Below are positions 23,975 to 31,454 of a stretch of DNA of 35,537 nt, piece by piece; positions within the stretch are counted from its first letter, which is position 1; every line of letters begins with the position of its first letter. This DNA is from Bacteroidaceae bacterium. Lineage in GTDB: Bacteria > Bacteroidota > Bacteroidia > Bacteroidales > Bacteroidaceae. The notes under the pieces are model-generated. The model was not told the origin of the DNA, searched no databases, and worked only from the letters and a program-made list of their open reading frames with translations. The position numbers and the translations under genes are program-made. The stretch is from NCBI GenBank assembly GCA_024398535.1, contig JAKSIY010000013.1, forward strand, positions 1 through 35,537. The letters are read 5' to 3'.

Positions 23975-26812
23975 CTATTTTCTCAGCATTTTGACAGCAG
24001 TTCCATCAGTCATTCGAATAATGAAGACTCCATTCTGCGGATTTTCTATCTTTTTGCCATCAAGCGTGTAAATTCCCTCAATCTCTGCAATGCCTGGTTC
24101 CTGAAGCTGCACCACTGCGGCAGCAGCTGCCGCCTCTATTGCCGCCGGATTGCTGTTCGCATTATCATACCAGGACAGGATGTTACGTCTGCCTATTGTA
24201 GGAGCATTCATGACAAAAGACTCTATACCCCCGTCAGGATACAATCCCACAGACTGACTTGAGCGCAGACGGCAGTAATGGAACACATCTGTCCATGCTC
24301 CGTCCGATGCCGTCAGCAGGACCATGCTGTCAGAGTTGTCAAGCTTGAACGGAGCATGAAGCCACCCCTGTGACTCCTGCTTGTCACACCATATCACGGC
24401 GTAGCCACGGGCAGGCACGGTGTAATCCTGATCTATCACGAAACGGTCCGGTCTGTCAGGAGTATCACTCAGCATCATACCCTTCATATTCACCTCCTGG
24501 TCTGTCGGGTTGTAAATCTCAATCCAGTCTCCTTTCTTGAACCACTCGTTCACTGCAAACCCATTGTCAGAGCAGACCTCATTTATCCTGAGCAGAGGTT
24601 CGTTCCCAGCAGGGACAACAGGCTCAAAGATGGCTCTCAGAACCTTCGGAACCTTAAGGTCCAGCACAAACTCGGGAGTCTGGCATACCACTTTGCCATC
24701 CTCATCGGTCCATCCCTTGAAGCGATATCCGCCAGGAACATGTGCAACCAGGGTGTCAGGCAGGAAAAGAAGCCCTTTGAACCTGCCGGTTGGAACTGGC
24801 AGTCCGTTGATGGTAAGAAGCGCACCGTCAACATTGCTTGCAATATCAGTCCTGATACGTTTCTTTGCAATAGGAATACGCAGGTAATCAATCATGTAAT
24901 AGACCATATCATTCTGATACGAAGCCGTAAGATGCTTCTTCAGCTTTTCAATTGTCCCGTCGGGTTTCTGTCCGGCAAAAGCCATCTCGGCCGATGCATG
25001 TCTGCCCAGTTCGTCCACTATGGCAAGACACCTTTCCGGCTCAAAAACAGAACCTGCCACTATGCTGTAGCTGTCAATGAAAAGCTTCTTGAAACGGGAG
25101 TTGGACATCAGGCCGTTGAATATAGGCACCAGGTCTGAGCGCGTCTCTTCGTCAAATATCTTGAACGGATTGCCGCTCTGCCCGAACACATAATCCACAT
25201 CAAAGAGAATGAAGCGGAACCTGCCGTCTTCAGTCCTTGGTCGGTAAGCCTTGATGTTGTTTCTAGGCCAGTCACCATTGTTCACATACATCTGGACGGC
25301 CATGTAATTTGCAAACTCCTCAACATCAAGAATCTGGCATAATCTGTCATATATACTGTCAACATACGCAGTCTTGGACAACCTGAACAGCTGATCATAG
25401 CTGTCACGCGTACCGGCCATCAGCGAGTAACCACCCTTGCTCAGCCGATGGTCAATCTTGAACATGTCAATCTCATCCTCATCATAACCGGTCCTTGCCT
25501 GGACATAGACCTCATTGCTTGGTTCACGCAGGTTTATGGTTCCCATGTACTTGCCATTTATATAATGGTGTACCGGAACGTAGCACTGGCAATCCAGGTT
25601 AAGTCCAGAGCGGATCAGGATCTCATGCAGGAAAGCATCCTCGTCGCGCGTTGAGGCATCGGTACTTGAATTGCGGAACTTGAGAGTACGGTATCTGTTG
25701 AAAGGCTTCTCCTGGAACGGAGTAAAGCGATAGGTGTTCTGGCCGTCATACTTCTTCTTGGCCTTCATCTTGAATGGATGCGGACTGAATGCACGGCTGT
25801 AACGGCCTGACGGACACATATCCGATTCCTGATTGACCAGCACATTGCCTCTTGCATCCATGAATTCAAAGTTTACGGGGCGGTCCCAGTTGCGGTTCCA
25901 GTTGCACAGGTCTGTCTGACCGTTTCCATCAAGTCCGTTCGGTCCCTTCACGAATATGCCGAACTCTGTATCATACAGATTCCTGGGATCAGTCACTATT
26001 GAGATTACCGGAGCATTGAAATTGTACTTACGGTAAATGAATGAACGCGTCAGAACCGCGCTTGGCAGCATTCCCTCCTGGAACAGTCTGAAACGCATGA
26101 CCGTTGTCTCATCAAGGGAGAACGATGCTGACATGAGTCCGTCCGCCCCCATCGCGCCAGTGGCTACCATGCCATTCTGAAGAGTCGGAGTTGTTCCGTC
26201 AAGGGTATATCTCAGGACTGCTCCCACAGGAAAACTTACAGAGAAAGAGACATAATCATCAAACAGAAGACTCTCAGTGTCTATAATCGGGTCCTGGAGA
26301 CGCTCCTGGGCAAATTCACTCTGCAGATTGCTGGCCGCAGGTGTCGGTCCGGCAGTACGCCCCCACTCCATTCCGGCATCGGTCATACGTGCCCACGATG
26401 TCCTTGATACTGATTCAGGATACCATAGTTCATCAACCAGGCTTCCGTCAGGTGCAGACAGAGCCAGATATCCCCCGTCACAGTCTATGTCAAGGTCAAT
26501 CTGATTCGGATAATATGTCTTGTCATAATTCCCGAACCACAGCACCAGGAATCCATTGGCCGGAACAGTTGCGTCAGATATTGATATCGGATACTTCAAC
26601 ATGGAATCGGGGGTATCAGTCAGGTAATAGCCATTCAGGTCCAAGTCCTGGTCTGTATGATTATACAATTCCATCCATGAGCCGAAATTGAAAGAAGGAT
26701 CAAGGAACATATCTATGTTAGCCTGCATCACCTCATTGATATACAGTCCTGTCTGAGCATCAACTCCCATCGAAACTGTTGCCAGCAATGCAAAAAGTGT
26801 ATATTTATTCAT
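23975..26812 (-). CDS. Secreted lamin-tail/CotH-kinase-like multidomain protein
   Basis: 945-residue exported protein. In order: signal peptide (about 1-19, ending VDAQ); a lamin-tail domain (about 20-150, INEVMQANID... SWMELYNHTDQDLDLNGYYL); a chitobiase-C-terminal-like beta module (about 180-265, LRYTLDGTTPT); a CotH spore-coat-kinase-like domain (about 265-620, with FKMKAKKKYDGQ and FILFDVDYVFG); an InlB-type repeat (about 680-725, GGYRFKGWTDEDGK); a second lamin-tail domain (about 735-870); a poly-Ala stretch; and a C-terminal segment GIYTLDGKKI...NGVFIIRM resembling secretion-sorting tails. CotH proteins phosphorylate secreted targets in Bacillus; activity here is inferred. Start supported by a promoter box 19 bp upstream. 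Confidence 0.85.
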   Translation of the reverse strand: MNKYTLFALLATVSMGVDAQTGLYINEVMQANIDMFLDPSFNFGSWMELYNHTDQDLDLNGYYLTDTPDSMLKYPISISDATVPANGFLVLWFGNYDKTYYPNQIDLDIDCDGGYLALSAPDGSLVDELWYPESVSRTSWARMTDAGMEWGRTAGPTPAASNLQSEFAQERLQDPIIDTESLLFDDYVSFSVSFPVGAVLRYTLDGTTPTLQNGMVATGAMGADGLMSASFSLDETTVMRFRLFQEGMLPSAVLTRSFIYRKYNFNAPVISIVTDPRNLYDTEFGIFVKGPNGLDGNGQTDLCNWNRNWDRPVNFEFMDARGNVLVNQESDMCPSGRYSRAFSPHPFKMKAKKKYDGQNTYRFTPFQEKPFNRYRTLKFRNSSTDASTRDEDAFLHEILIRSGLNLDCQCYVPVHHYINGKYMGTINLREPSNEVYVQARTGYDEDEIDMFKIDHRLSKGGYSLMAGTRDSYDQLFRLSKTAYVDSIYDRLCQILDVEEFANYMAVQMYVNNGDWPRNNIKAYRPRTEDGRFRFILFDVDYVFGQSGNPFKIFDEETRSDLVPIFNGLMSNSRFKKLFIDSYSIVAGSVFEPERCLAIVDELGRHASAEMAFAGQKPDGTIEKLKKHLTASYQNDMVYYMIDYLRIPIAKKRIRTDIASNVDGALLTINGLPVPTGRFKGLLFLPDTLVAHVPGGYRFKGWTDEDGKVVCQTPEFVLDLKVPKVLRAIFEPVVPAGNEPLLRINEVCSDNGFAVNEWFKKGDWIEIYNPTDQEVNMKGMMLSDTPDRPDRFVIDQDYTVPARGYAVIWCDKQESQGWLHAPFKLDNSDSMVLLTASDGAWTDVFHYCRLRSSQSVGLYPDGGIESFVMNAPTIGRRNILSWYDNANSNPAAIEAAAAAAVVQLQEPGIAEIEGIYTLDGKKIENPQNGVFIIRMTDGTAVKMLRK

Positions 26813-26830
26813 TACAGATATATTTTATGG

Positions 26831-26859
26831 CAAATTTATCAAAAAAAGAGGTATTCCAA
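26831..26859 (-). promoter_or_regulatory. Predicted promoter of the CotH-like gene
   Basis: Minus-strand TTG at 26859-26857, 18 bp, then TAAATTTG at 26838-26831, 19 nt before the ATG at 26812. A good but not perfect match in spacing to the 19-21 bp consensus. Confidence 0.6.
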
Positions 26860-26882
26860 TAACAATCATTCAACTGAATCCA

Positions 26883-26890
26883 TATATTTG
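26883..26890 (+). promoter_or_regulatory. Predicted -7 box for the SDR dehydrogenase gene
   Basis: TATATTTG (TAnnTTTG) 46 bp before the ATG at 26937, giving a leader of about 40 nt. No TTG at the usual distance is seen. Confidence 0.5.
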
Positions 26891-26936
26891 CCAGTGACCT
26901 GAAACAAAATTACAAACCAATAAATACGAATTCACT

Positions 26937-27710
26937 ATGACCAATTACTTTGATCTTACAGGCCAGGTTGCCATTGTTACCGGTTGTTCTACCGGCTTAG
27001 GTGTTCAGATGGCTCGCGCACTCGCCAGCCAGGGTTGCACAATCGTCCCTATTGCACGCCGACTGGACAAGCTTCAGGAGGTTGCAGAGATGCTCACCAA
27101 GGATTTCGGAGTAGAGGCTTACCCTATCCGCTGCGACATCACCAGCACAGAGATGGTCGATGCCACCGTAAAGGAGGTTCTTTCAAAGTTCGGACGTATT
27201 GATATTCTGATCAACAATGCCGGTACAGGTGCCGTAGCCCCTGCAGAAGACATCACCGATGACCAGTTTGCCAATGAGATGAACATTGACCTTTTCGGCT
27301 CGTTCAAGGTTGCTCGAGCAGTTGCAAAACAGGCCATGATTCCTGCAAAATACGGAAGAATCATCAACATTGCATCCATGTACGGACTTGTTGGAAACAA
27401 GATTGCTCCTGCAACACCATACCATGCAGCAAAGGGCGGTGTTGTCAACATGACACGTGCACTTGCTGCAGAATGGGGCAAGTATGGAATCACCTGCAAC
27501 TCTATCTGTCCAGGCTACTTCCTGACCCCACTTACCGCAGACACGCTGAACAGCCCTTGGTTCAAGGAATATGCCCACGATGCAATCCCAGAGGAGCGTT
27601 ACGGCATTGAGGGAGAACTTGATACTGCAGCCCTCTTCCTGAGCAGCAAGGCATCAAGCTATGTCAACGGTATCATGGTTCCGGTTGACGGAGGTTACAC
27701 CTGTATCTAA
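26937..27710 (+). CDS. Short-chain dehydrogenase, gluconate 5-dehydrogenase type
   Basis: 257-residue classical SDR. It has the NAD(P)-binding motif TGCSTGLG near residue 15, NNAGTG near 91, the catalytic Ser in NIASMYG near 144, the Tyr/Lys pair in PYHAAKGG near 160, and a C-terminal VNGIMVPVDGGYT ending typical of enoyl-reductase/sugar-acid dehydrogenases. Closest by feel to IdnO/KduD-like enzymes that oxidise gluconate or 2-keto-3-deoxy sugar acids at C5, but substrate cannot be fixed by sequence alone. It stands alone; no sugar-acid gene neighbours are visible. It is convergent with the channel gene (11-bp gap). Confidence 0.9.
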   Translation: MTNYFDLTGQVAIVTGCSTGLGVQMARALASQGCTIVPIARRLDKLQEVAEMLTKDFGVEAYPIRCDITSTEMVDATVKEVLSKFGRIDILINNAGTGAVAPAEDITDDQFANEMNIDLFGSFKVARAVAKQAMIPAKYGRIINIASMYGLVGNKIAPATPYHAAKGGVVNMTRALAAEWGKYGITCNSICPGYFLTPLTADTLNSPWFKEYAHDAIPEERYGIEGELDTAALFLSSKASSYVNGIMVPVDGGYTCI

Positions 27711-27721
27711 ACAGCATATCA

Positions 27722-28588
27722 TCAGAGACGTTCACCGCAGTGCTTACAGTAGTTGGCACTGAGGTCCGTCTTCTGGTTGCAGCGCGGGCATCGGCCGTTC
27801 TGGCCTTTCTTCTTGGTAGTATCAATCATCGTTGCAGAAACAATACCCGTAGGTACAGCAATGATGGTATAACCAAGTATCATTACTATTCCAGAGAAGA
27901 ACTGGCCAAGGCCGGTGGTTGGCGTTATATCACCATAACCAACCGTGGTAAGCGTTACGATTGCCCAGTATATGCTGGTCGGGATACTTGTGAACTGAGT
28001 TCCCGGAGTGCCGCTCTCAACAATGAACATGAGCGTGCCCAGAATACATACCAGCACAACCACGAACAGGAAATATACCAGAATCTTTGTAAGACTTCTG
28101 CGGATGCTCTCCAGCAGAAGATATCCCTCATTTATGAATGCAAACAGTTTCAGGACACGGAATATCCTGATCAGGCGGAAGGTCCTCATTATGGACAGAT
28201 AGCGCAGCGGAGGAAATACAATGCTCAGCAGCTGCGGGAATGTTGCCATGAAATCAATGACGCCAAAGAAACTCAGCACATACTTTCTTTTGACCGGCGA
28301 ACAATACACCCTGAGTCCGTACTCCACAGCAAACAGCAGGCTCAACGCATACTCCAGGAATATGATTGCGGTCTTTATTATACCCACGGTATTCAATTCC
28401 TGATTTACAAGCGCATGGAAAGAGAAGTCTTCAACCTTTACCACGCTCTCAAGCGATGCCATCAGGATACAGAGCACAATGGCAACCATTATGCATATTT
28501 CAACCGGCCTTGAAAGAGGGTCATTTCCTTCAAAGAGAATGTTATAGAGTCGCTTTTTATCCCTTAAGATACCAACCAGCTTCTTCAT
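27722..28588 (-). CDS. Six-TM voltage-gated-type potassium channel with a C-terminal zinc ribbon
   Basis: 288-residue channel subunit. It has six TM segments in the Kv pattern. S4 carries spaced Arg (MRTFRLIRIFRVLK, near residue 140), and the pore contains the K+ selectivity filter TTVGYGD near residue 216. A short cytoplasmic end follows S6 with the four-Cys module CPRC-x9-CKHC (residues 269-285), like the zinc-ribbon domains of other bacterial proteins. No RCK/TrkA domain is present. It would form tetramers in the inner membrane and may adjust K+ and membrane potential. The zinc ribbon role is unknown. A -7 box TACTTTTG lies at 28615-28608. Confidence 0.88.
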   Translation of the reverse strand: MKKLVGILRDKKRLYNILFEGNDPLSRPVEICIMVAIVLCILMASLESVVKVEDFSFHALVNQELNTVGIIKTAIIFLEYALSLLFAVEYGLRVYCSPVKRKYVLSFFGVIDFMATFPQLLSIVFPPLRYLSIMRTFRLIRIFRVLKLFAFINEGYLLLESIRRSLTKILVYFLFVVVLVCILGTLMFIVESGTPGTQFTSIPTSIYWAIVTLTTVGYGDITPTTGLGQFFSGIVMILGYTIIAVPTGIVSATMIDTTKKKGQNGRCPRCNQKTDLSANYCKHCGERL

Positions 28589-28607
28589 CGGTGTTTTTCT
28601 TTTGTGA

Positions 28608-28615
28608 CAAAAGTA
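28608..28615 (-). promoter_or_regulatory. Predicted -7 box for the potassium channel gene
   Basis: Minus-strand TACTTTTG, 19 nt before the ATG at 28588. No clear -33 element. Confidence 0.5.
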
Positions 28616-28692
28616 AGAAAAAACCTCGCTTGAACTGTAACATTTTATTACTTGATACGTCTATTATACAAATACTACAAAAACAGAAAGCT

Positions 28693-29127
28693 ATGAAGAA
28701 GTACATGACTATCTGCCTGCTTATGGCTATGACATTTGCTGCCGCATCATGTGACAGTGACACAAGGAGTCTGAGAAATGAGACTACAGAAGACGTAATC
28801 TGGCGCTCTATTGAGATAAAGGCTGACAATTGGGTAAGGTGCTCGGACCGCGACGGACTGAATTCCTACTATACCACCAGCATTTCTGTCCCGCAGATAA
28901 CCAATCAGGTACTGCGTGGTGGTGTTGTAAACTGCTATCTCTATGATGGCGATGCACAGGCCCAGCTCCCGTCAGTGCGCCACTATGAGAATGCCGCACA
29001 TCAGTTCTGGACACGTACAATTGACTACGAATACTACAGCGGTGGCGTTACCTTCTACGTAACAGACAGCGACTTTGCAGGAACGTCTCCAGGTGTCCTG
29101 TTCTTCCGCCTCATGATGGCGTGGTAA
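28693..29127 (+). CDS. Small lipoprotein of unknown function
   Basis: 144-residue protein starting at 28693 (MKKYMTICLLMAMTFAAASC), with a lipobox-like AASC at residues 17-20 and a Cys-Asp-Ser-Asp mature start. This suggests lipidation at Cys20. The mature part is Tyr/Trp-rich and probably beta-sheet, without a recognised domain. The longer open frame from 28366 is antisense to the channel gene and lacks a signal peptide, so I reject it. A consensus -7 box is not obvious upstream. It is convergent with the methyltransferase gene, with a strong inverted repeat between them. Confidence 0.72.
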   Translation: MKKYMTICLLMAMTFAAASCDSDTRSLRNETTEDVIWRSIEIKADNWVRCSDRDGLNSYYTTSISVPQITNQVLRGGVVNCYLYDGDAQAQLPSVRHYENAAHQFWTRTIDYEYYSGGVTFYVTDSDFAGTSPGVLFFRLMMAW

Positions 29128-29134
29128 ATAAACA

Positions 29135-29196
29135 GTACTCCATTTCCGGCTAGCAGTTGCGCGCTAAAGCGCACAAAGACGCCGAAAATGGAGTAC
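29135..29196. terminator. Long inverted repeat with nested hairpin between convergent genes
   Basis: A 16-bp arm at 29135-29150 (GTACTCCATTTCCGGC) and its complement at 29181-29196 differ at one base. The 30-nt loop contains a smaller hairpin, TGCGC (29158-29162) with GCGCA (29169-29173). It fills the gap between two converging genes and most simply is a bidirectional transcription terminator or transcript-end stabiliser, though no T tract follows it. It could also be a remnant of a palindromic repeat element. Confidence 0.55.
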
Positions 29197-29201
29197 CGCT
29201 A

Positions 29202-29930
29202 TTACATATAAAGGCGAGCCAGATAGTCGTAGTGGTCACCTTCAGCAACCAGCTCCGCATGAAGGCCAGCCTCCTGGGCAAAAGCCTGCAGCAAAGGGAA
29301 TTCCAGGTAAAGCCAGTCAAACCTTTCACCCCTGACCTTGCCGTACGTCATACGGTAGTCAACCTCACCATAGTAACCGTCAGAAGGGTCAAAATCCAGA
29401 TTCCCGTCTTCATCCTCATAGACATACCTCAAGTCCGATGAATCAATCAGGACCTGCCCACCATTGGCCAGCAGCTCCTTTAGACGCAACAGAAATCTGG
29501 GAACGCCCGCAACCTTCCCGGCAATTCCGGTGCCGTTCATAAGCAGGAGTATAGTGTCAAAAGGACCCGTCAGAGTGCTGTCATACAGATTGATGCACCT
29601 GACCTTGTCTATTCCGCGCATTGCCATGGCCTGGCATGACAGGTCAGAGATATCAATGGCGGTAACATCGTGCCCTGCCTTCTGCAACGCCAGAGCGTGA
29701 CAACCGGCTCCGGCACCCACGTCAAGTATTCTGCCCGTTGCCATGTCCAGAGCCTTACGCTCCAGTTCCGGCATCTGGTCAGGAGTGCGGAACAGATGGC
29801 GCACCTCCATCTCATCGTCGTCAAACATGCTTGACAACACCTTCAGTCTGCATCGGGCTTTGCCGTTTCTTGCAAAATCAAGGATTGCCGCCCCCATTGG
29901 ATCATTTTCCGGTTTAAGTGTATCTGCCAT
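29202..29930 (-). CDS. Class I SAM-dependent methyltransferase
   Basis: 242-residue enzyme with the Rossmann glycine motif RILDVGAGAGCHALALQ near residue 67, the acidic end of strand 2 (VTAIDIS, near 95), the post-II region FDTILLLMNGTG, and a C-terminal substrate-binding part. The substrate cannot be told; proteins with this motif set modify small molecules or proteins. It stands between the GH10 terminator and the inverted repeat at 29135, so it is probably a single-gene transcript. A -7 box TATTTTTG is at 29962-29955, 24 bp upstream of the ATG. Confidence 0.85.
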   Translation of the reverse strand: MADTLKPENDPMGAAILDFARNGKARCRLKVLSSMFDDDEMEVRHLFRTPDQMPELERKALDMATGRILDVGAGAGCHALALQKAGHDVTAIDISDLSCQAMAMRGIDKVRCINLYDSTLTGPFDTILLLMNGTGIAGKVAGVPRFLLRLKELLANGGQVLIDSSDLRYVYEDEDGNLDFDPSDGYYGEVDYRMTYGKVRGERFDWLYLEFPLLQAFAQEAGLHAELVAEGDHYDYLARLYM

Positions 29931-29954
29931 GTCCTGTTATCGTTTATACCGGTG

Positions 29955-29962
29955 CAAAAATA
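29955..29962 (-). promoter_or_regulatory. Predicted -7 box for the methyltransferase gene
   Basis: Minus-strand TATTTTTG, ending 24 nt before the ATG at 29930. It starts 11 bp after the poly-T tract of the GH10 terminator. Confidence 0.45.
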
Positions 29963-29973
29963 CTACTTTTGAG

Positions 29974-30009
29974 AAAAAAAATAAGAGGGTGACCGACTGA
30001 TCACCCTCT
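29974..30009 (-). terminator. Intrinsic terminator of the GH10 xylanase gene
   Basis: On the minus strand AGAGGGTGA (30009-30001), an 8-nt loop, TCACCCTCT (29992-29984), then TATTTTTTTT. The 9-bp perfect stem and T tract form a textbook terminator 21 bp after the stop codon. Confidence 0.9.
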
Positions 30010-30030
30010 CATTCTGTTATGGAAAGTCAA

Positions 30031-31365
30031 TTACTTCTTGTTCTTCTTGAAGTCACGAACAGTGTAGTAAACCTCCTTACGCTGGTTGTCCTTGTCAAAC
30101 AGCAGTGGGAAGTTGTTAGCACCAAGCCATGAAGCTGCATCGTTTACGTTCCAGAATGTTACGCAAGAGATGTTCTTCTTGTACTTACGGAGAATCTCGA
30201 ACAGGTCAGCATACTTCTTCTTCTGAAGTTCCTGAACCTCTTCTGTGTAAACCTGACCCTCACCACGGCTGAACTGGAGCTGACCACCGGCCTCCTGGTT
30301 GATACGGATATCAAACTCAGTGATCTGGATATCATCAACGAGCTCAAGATACATCTGGATAGCCTTCTCAAAGTCCTCAAGAGTTGGGTTGTCGTAGATG
30401 TTGTAGTGACCCTGCATACCGATACCGGTGATAGGAGCACCCTCAGCCTTCAGCTTCTTAACCATGTTGTAGATGTAAGTTCTCTTAGCTGGTGTCCATG
30501 CGCTGTAGTCGTTGTAGAAGAGACCTGCGTTAGGATCAGCCTCGTGAGCAAATTCGAATGCCTTCTTGATGAACTCGTCACCGCACAGCTGGAATGCTGT
30601 TGAGTTACGGAATGACTGCTCATAAGTAGCATCGAGGTTGTTTGCATCGCTCATAGCCTCGTTTACAACATCCCAGCAGTAGATAACGTCCTTGTAACGG
30701 TTAACAACTACGTTGATGTGAGCCTGGAGTGAATCATAGAACTCTTCCTTAGTAGCCTTAGCATACTTTGGAACCTTGGTCATCTGAGGTGCTGGAGCCT
30801 GACCACCCTGTGGGAAGCCACCGAAGCCCTGAGGCATCTGACCTGGCTGACCCTGTGGACGCTGACCCTGCTGGCCCTGAGGACGCTGGCCCTGCTGACC
30901 CTGTGGCCGCTGACCACCGAAACCGCCAACGCCACCGAAACCGCCACGTACTGGCTGCTCTACCCAGATTGTATCACCATTCTCGTCACGCTCTACAACC
31001 TGATTGCCATTCTCATCATACTTGTTGAACATCCAGTTTGCGAACTGGCTGTGCCATACAAGGTTGTGACCACGCATCTTGATACCGTTAGCACGGCAGA
31101 AATCAGCAATACGGTCAGCCTCAGCAAAGTTCCATACGCCTGGAGCTGGGTGAATCTCACCTGGCTTCATACAGTTCTCTGCAGTAATACTGTTGTACTC
31201 CTTGATGATCATTGCTGCTGTAAGTGAGTCGGCAACGTTACGGCCAGTAACAGCAACACCGATCTTGAAATAGCCCTTGTAAGCATCCTTAAGACCTGGA
31301 TCCTTAGGACCACATGCGCTCATTACAACAGTTGCAATGAGAGCGATTGGTAGAAATTTCTTCAT
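30031..31365 (-). CDS. GH10 endo-1,4-beta-xylanase lipoprotein with a low-complexity insertion
   Basis: Cleaves xylan backbones, probably at the cell surface. With the start at 31365 (MKKFLPIALIATVVMSAC) it is a 444-residue lipoprotein; the lipobox is VMSAC. GH10 motifs: ENCMKPGEIHP, RGHNLVWHSQ, DVVNEA with the acid/base Glu, and QITEFDIRI with the nucleophile Glu. After WHSQFANWMF and a short charged segment, about 56 residues rich in Gly, Gln and Pro interrupt the domain (30781-30948), including three 24-bp repeats encoding GQRPQGQQ. The sites around the insert remain intact. The ATG at 31410 is at the transcription start, hence the later ATG is chosen. Confidence 0.93.
   Translation of the reverse strand: MKKFLPIALIATVVMSACGPKDPGLKDAYKGYFKIGVAVTGRNVADSLTAAMIIKEYNSITAENCMKPGEIHPAPGVWNFAEADRIADFCRANGIKMRGHNLVWHSQFANWMFNKYDENGNQVVERDENGDTIWVEQPVRGGFGGVGGFGGQRPQGQQGQRPQGQQGQRPQGQPGQMPQGFGGFPQGGQAPAPQMTKVPKYAKATKEEFYDSLQAHINVVVNRYKDVIYCWDVVNEAMSDANNLDATYEQSFRNSTAFQLCGDEFIKKAFEFAHEADPNAGLFYNDYSAWTPAKRTYIYNMVKKLKAEGAPITGIGMQGHYNIYDNPTLEDFEKAIQMYLELVDDIQITEFDIRINQEAGGQLQFSRGEGQVYTEEVQELQKKKYADLFEILRKYKKNISCVTFWNVNDAASWLGANNFPLLFDKDNQRKEVYYTVRDFKKNKK
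30844..30915 (-). repeat. Three 24-bp tandem repeats in the GH10 gene
   Basis: Units 30844-30867, 30868-30891 and 30892-30915 each encode eight residues of the type GQRPQGQQ/P, with a fourth degenerate unit (GQMPQGFG) next to them. They differ at several positions, so they are not a recent expansion. Confidence 0.85.
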
Positions 31366-31414
31366 TTTATCAGTTAATTTTAAGTTGTTAGTCTCCCTTA
31401 TTTTTTTCAAACTC

Positions 31415-31422
31415 CAAAGTTA
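31415..31422 (-). promoter_or_regulatory. Predicted -7 box for the GH10 xylanase gene
   Basis: Minus-strand TAACTTTG, giving a leader of about 40-45 nt to the ATG at 31365. It lies 33 bp after the stop of the preceding gene, so GH10 can be expressed separately from GH43. Confidence 0.55.
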
Positions 31423-31454
31423 CGTATTTGTTTCAAATACTTGACAACAAAGAC

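Noticed and set aside
27740-28513. 257-residue open frame antisense to the potassium channel
   Set aside because: The channel motif TVGYGD and S4 arginines are on the minus strand; the antisense product is charged and featureless.
29135-29196. Insertion-sequence remnant
   Set aside because: No transposase fragment or target-site duplication is visible; the repeat is a compact palindrome.
30844-30915. Tandem repeats considered as a CRISPR array
   Set aside because: There are no unique spacers; the repeats are contiguous and in frame within a xylanase gene.
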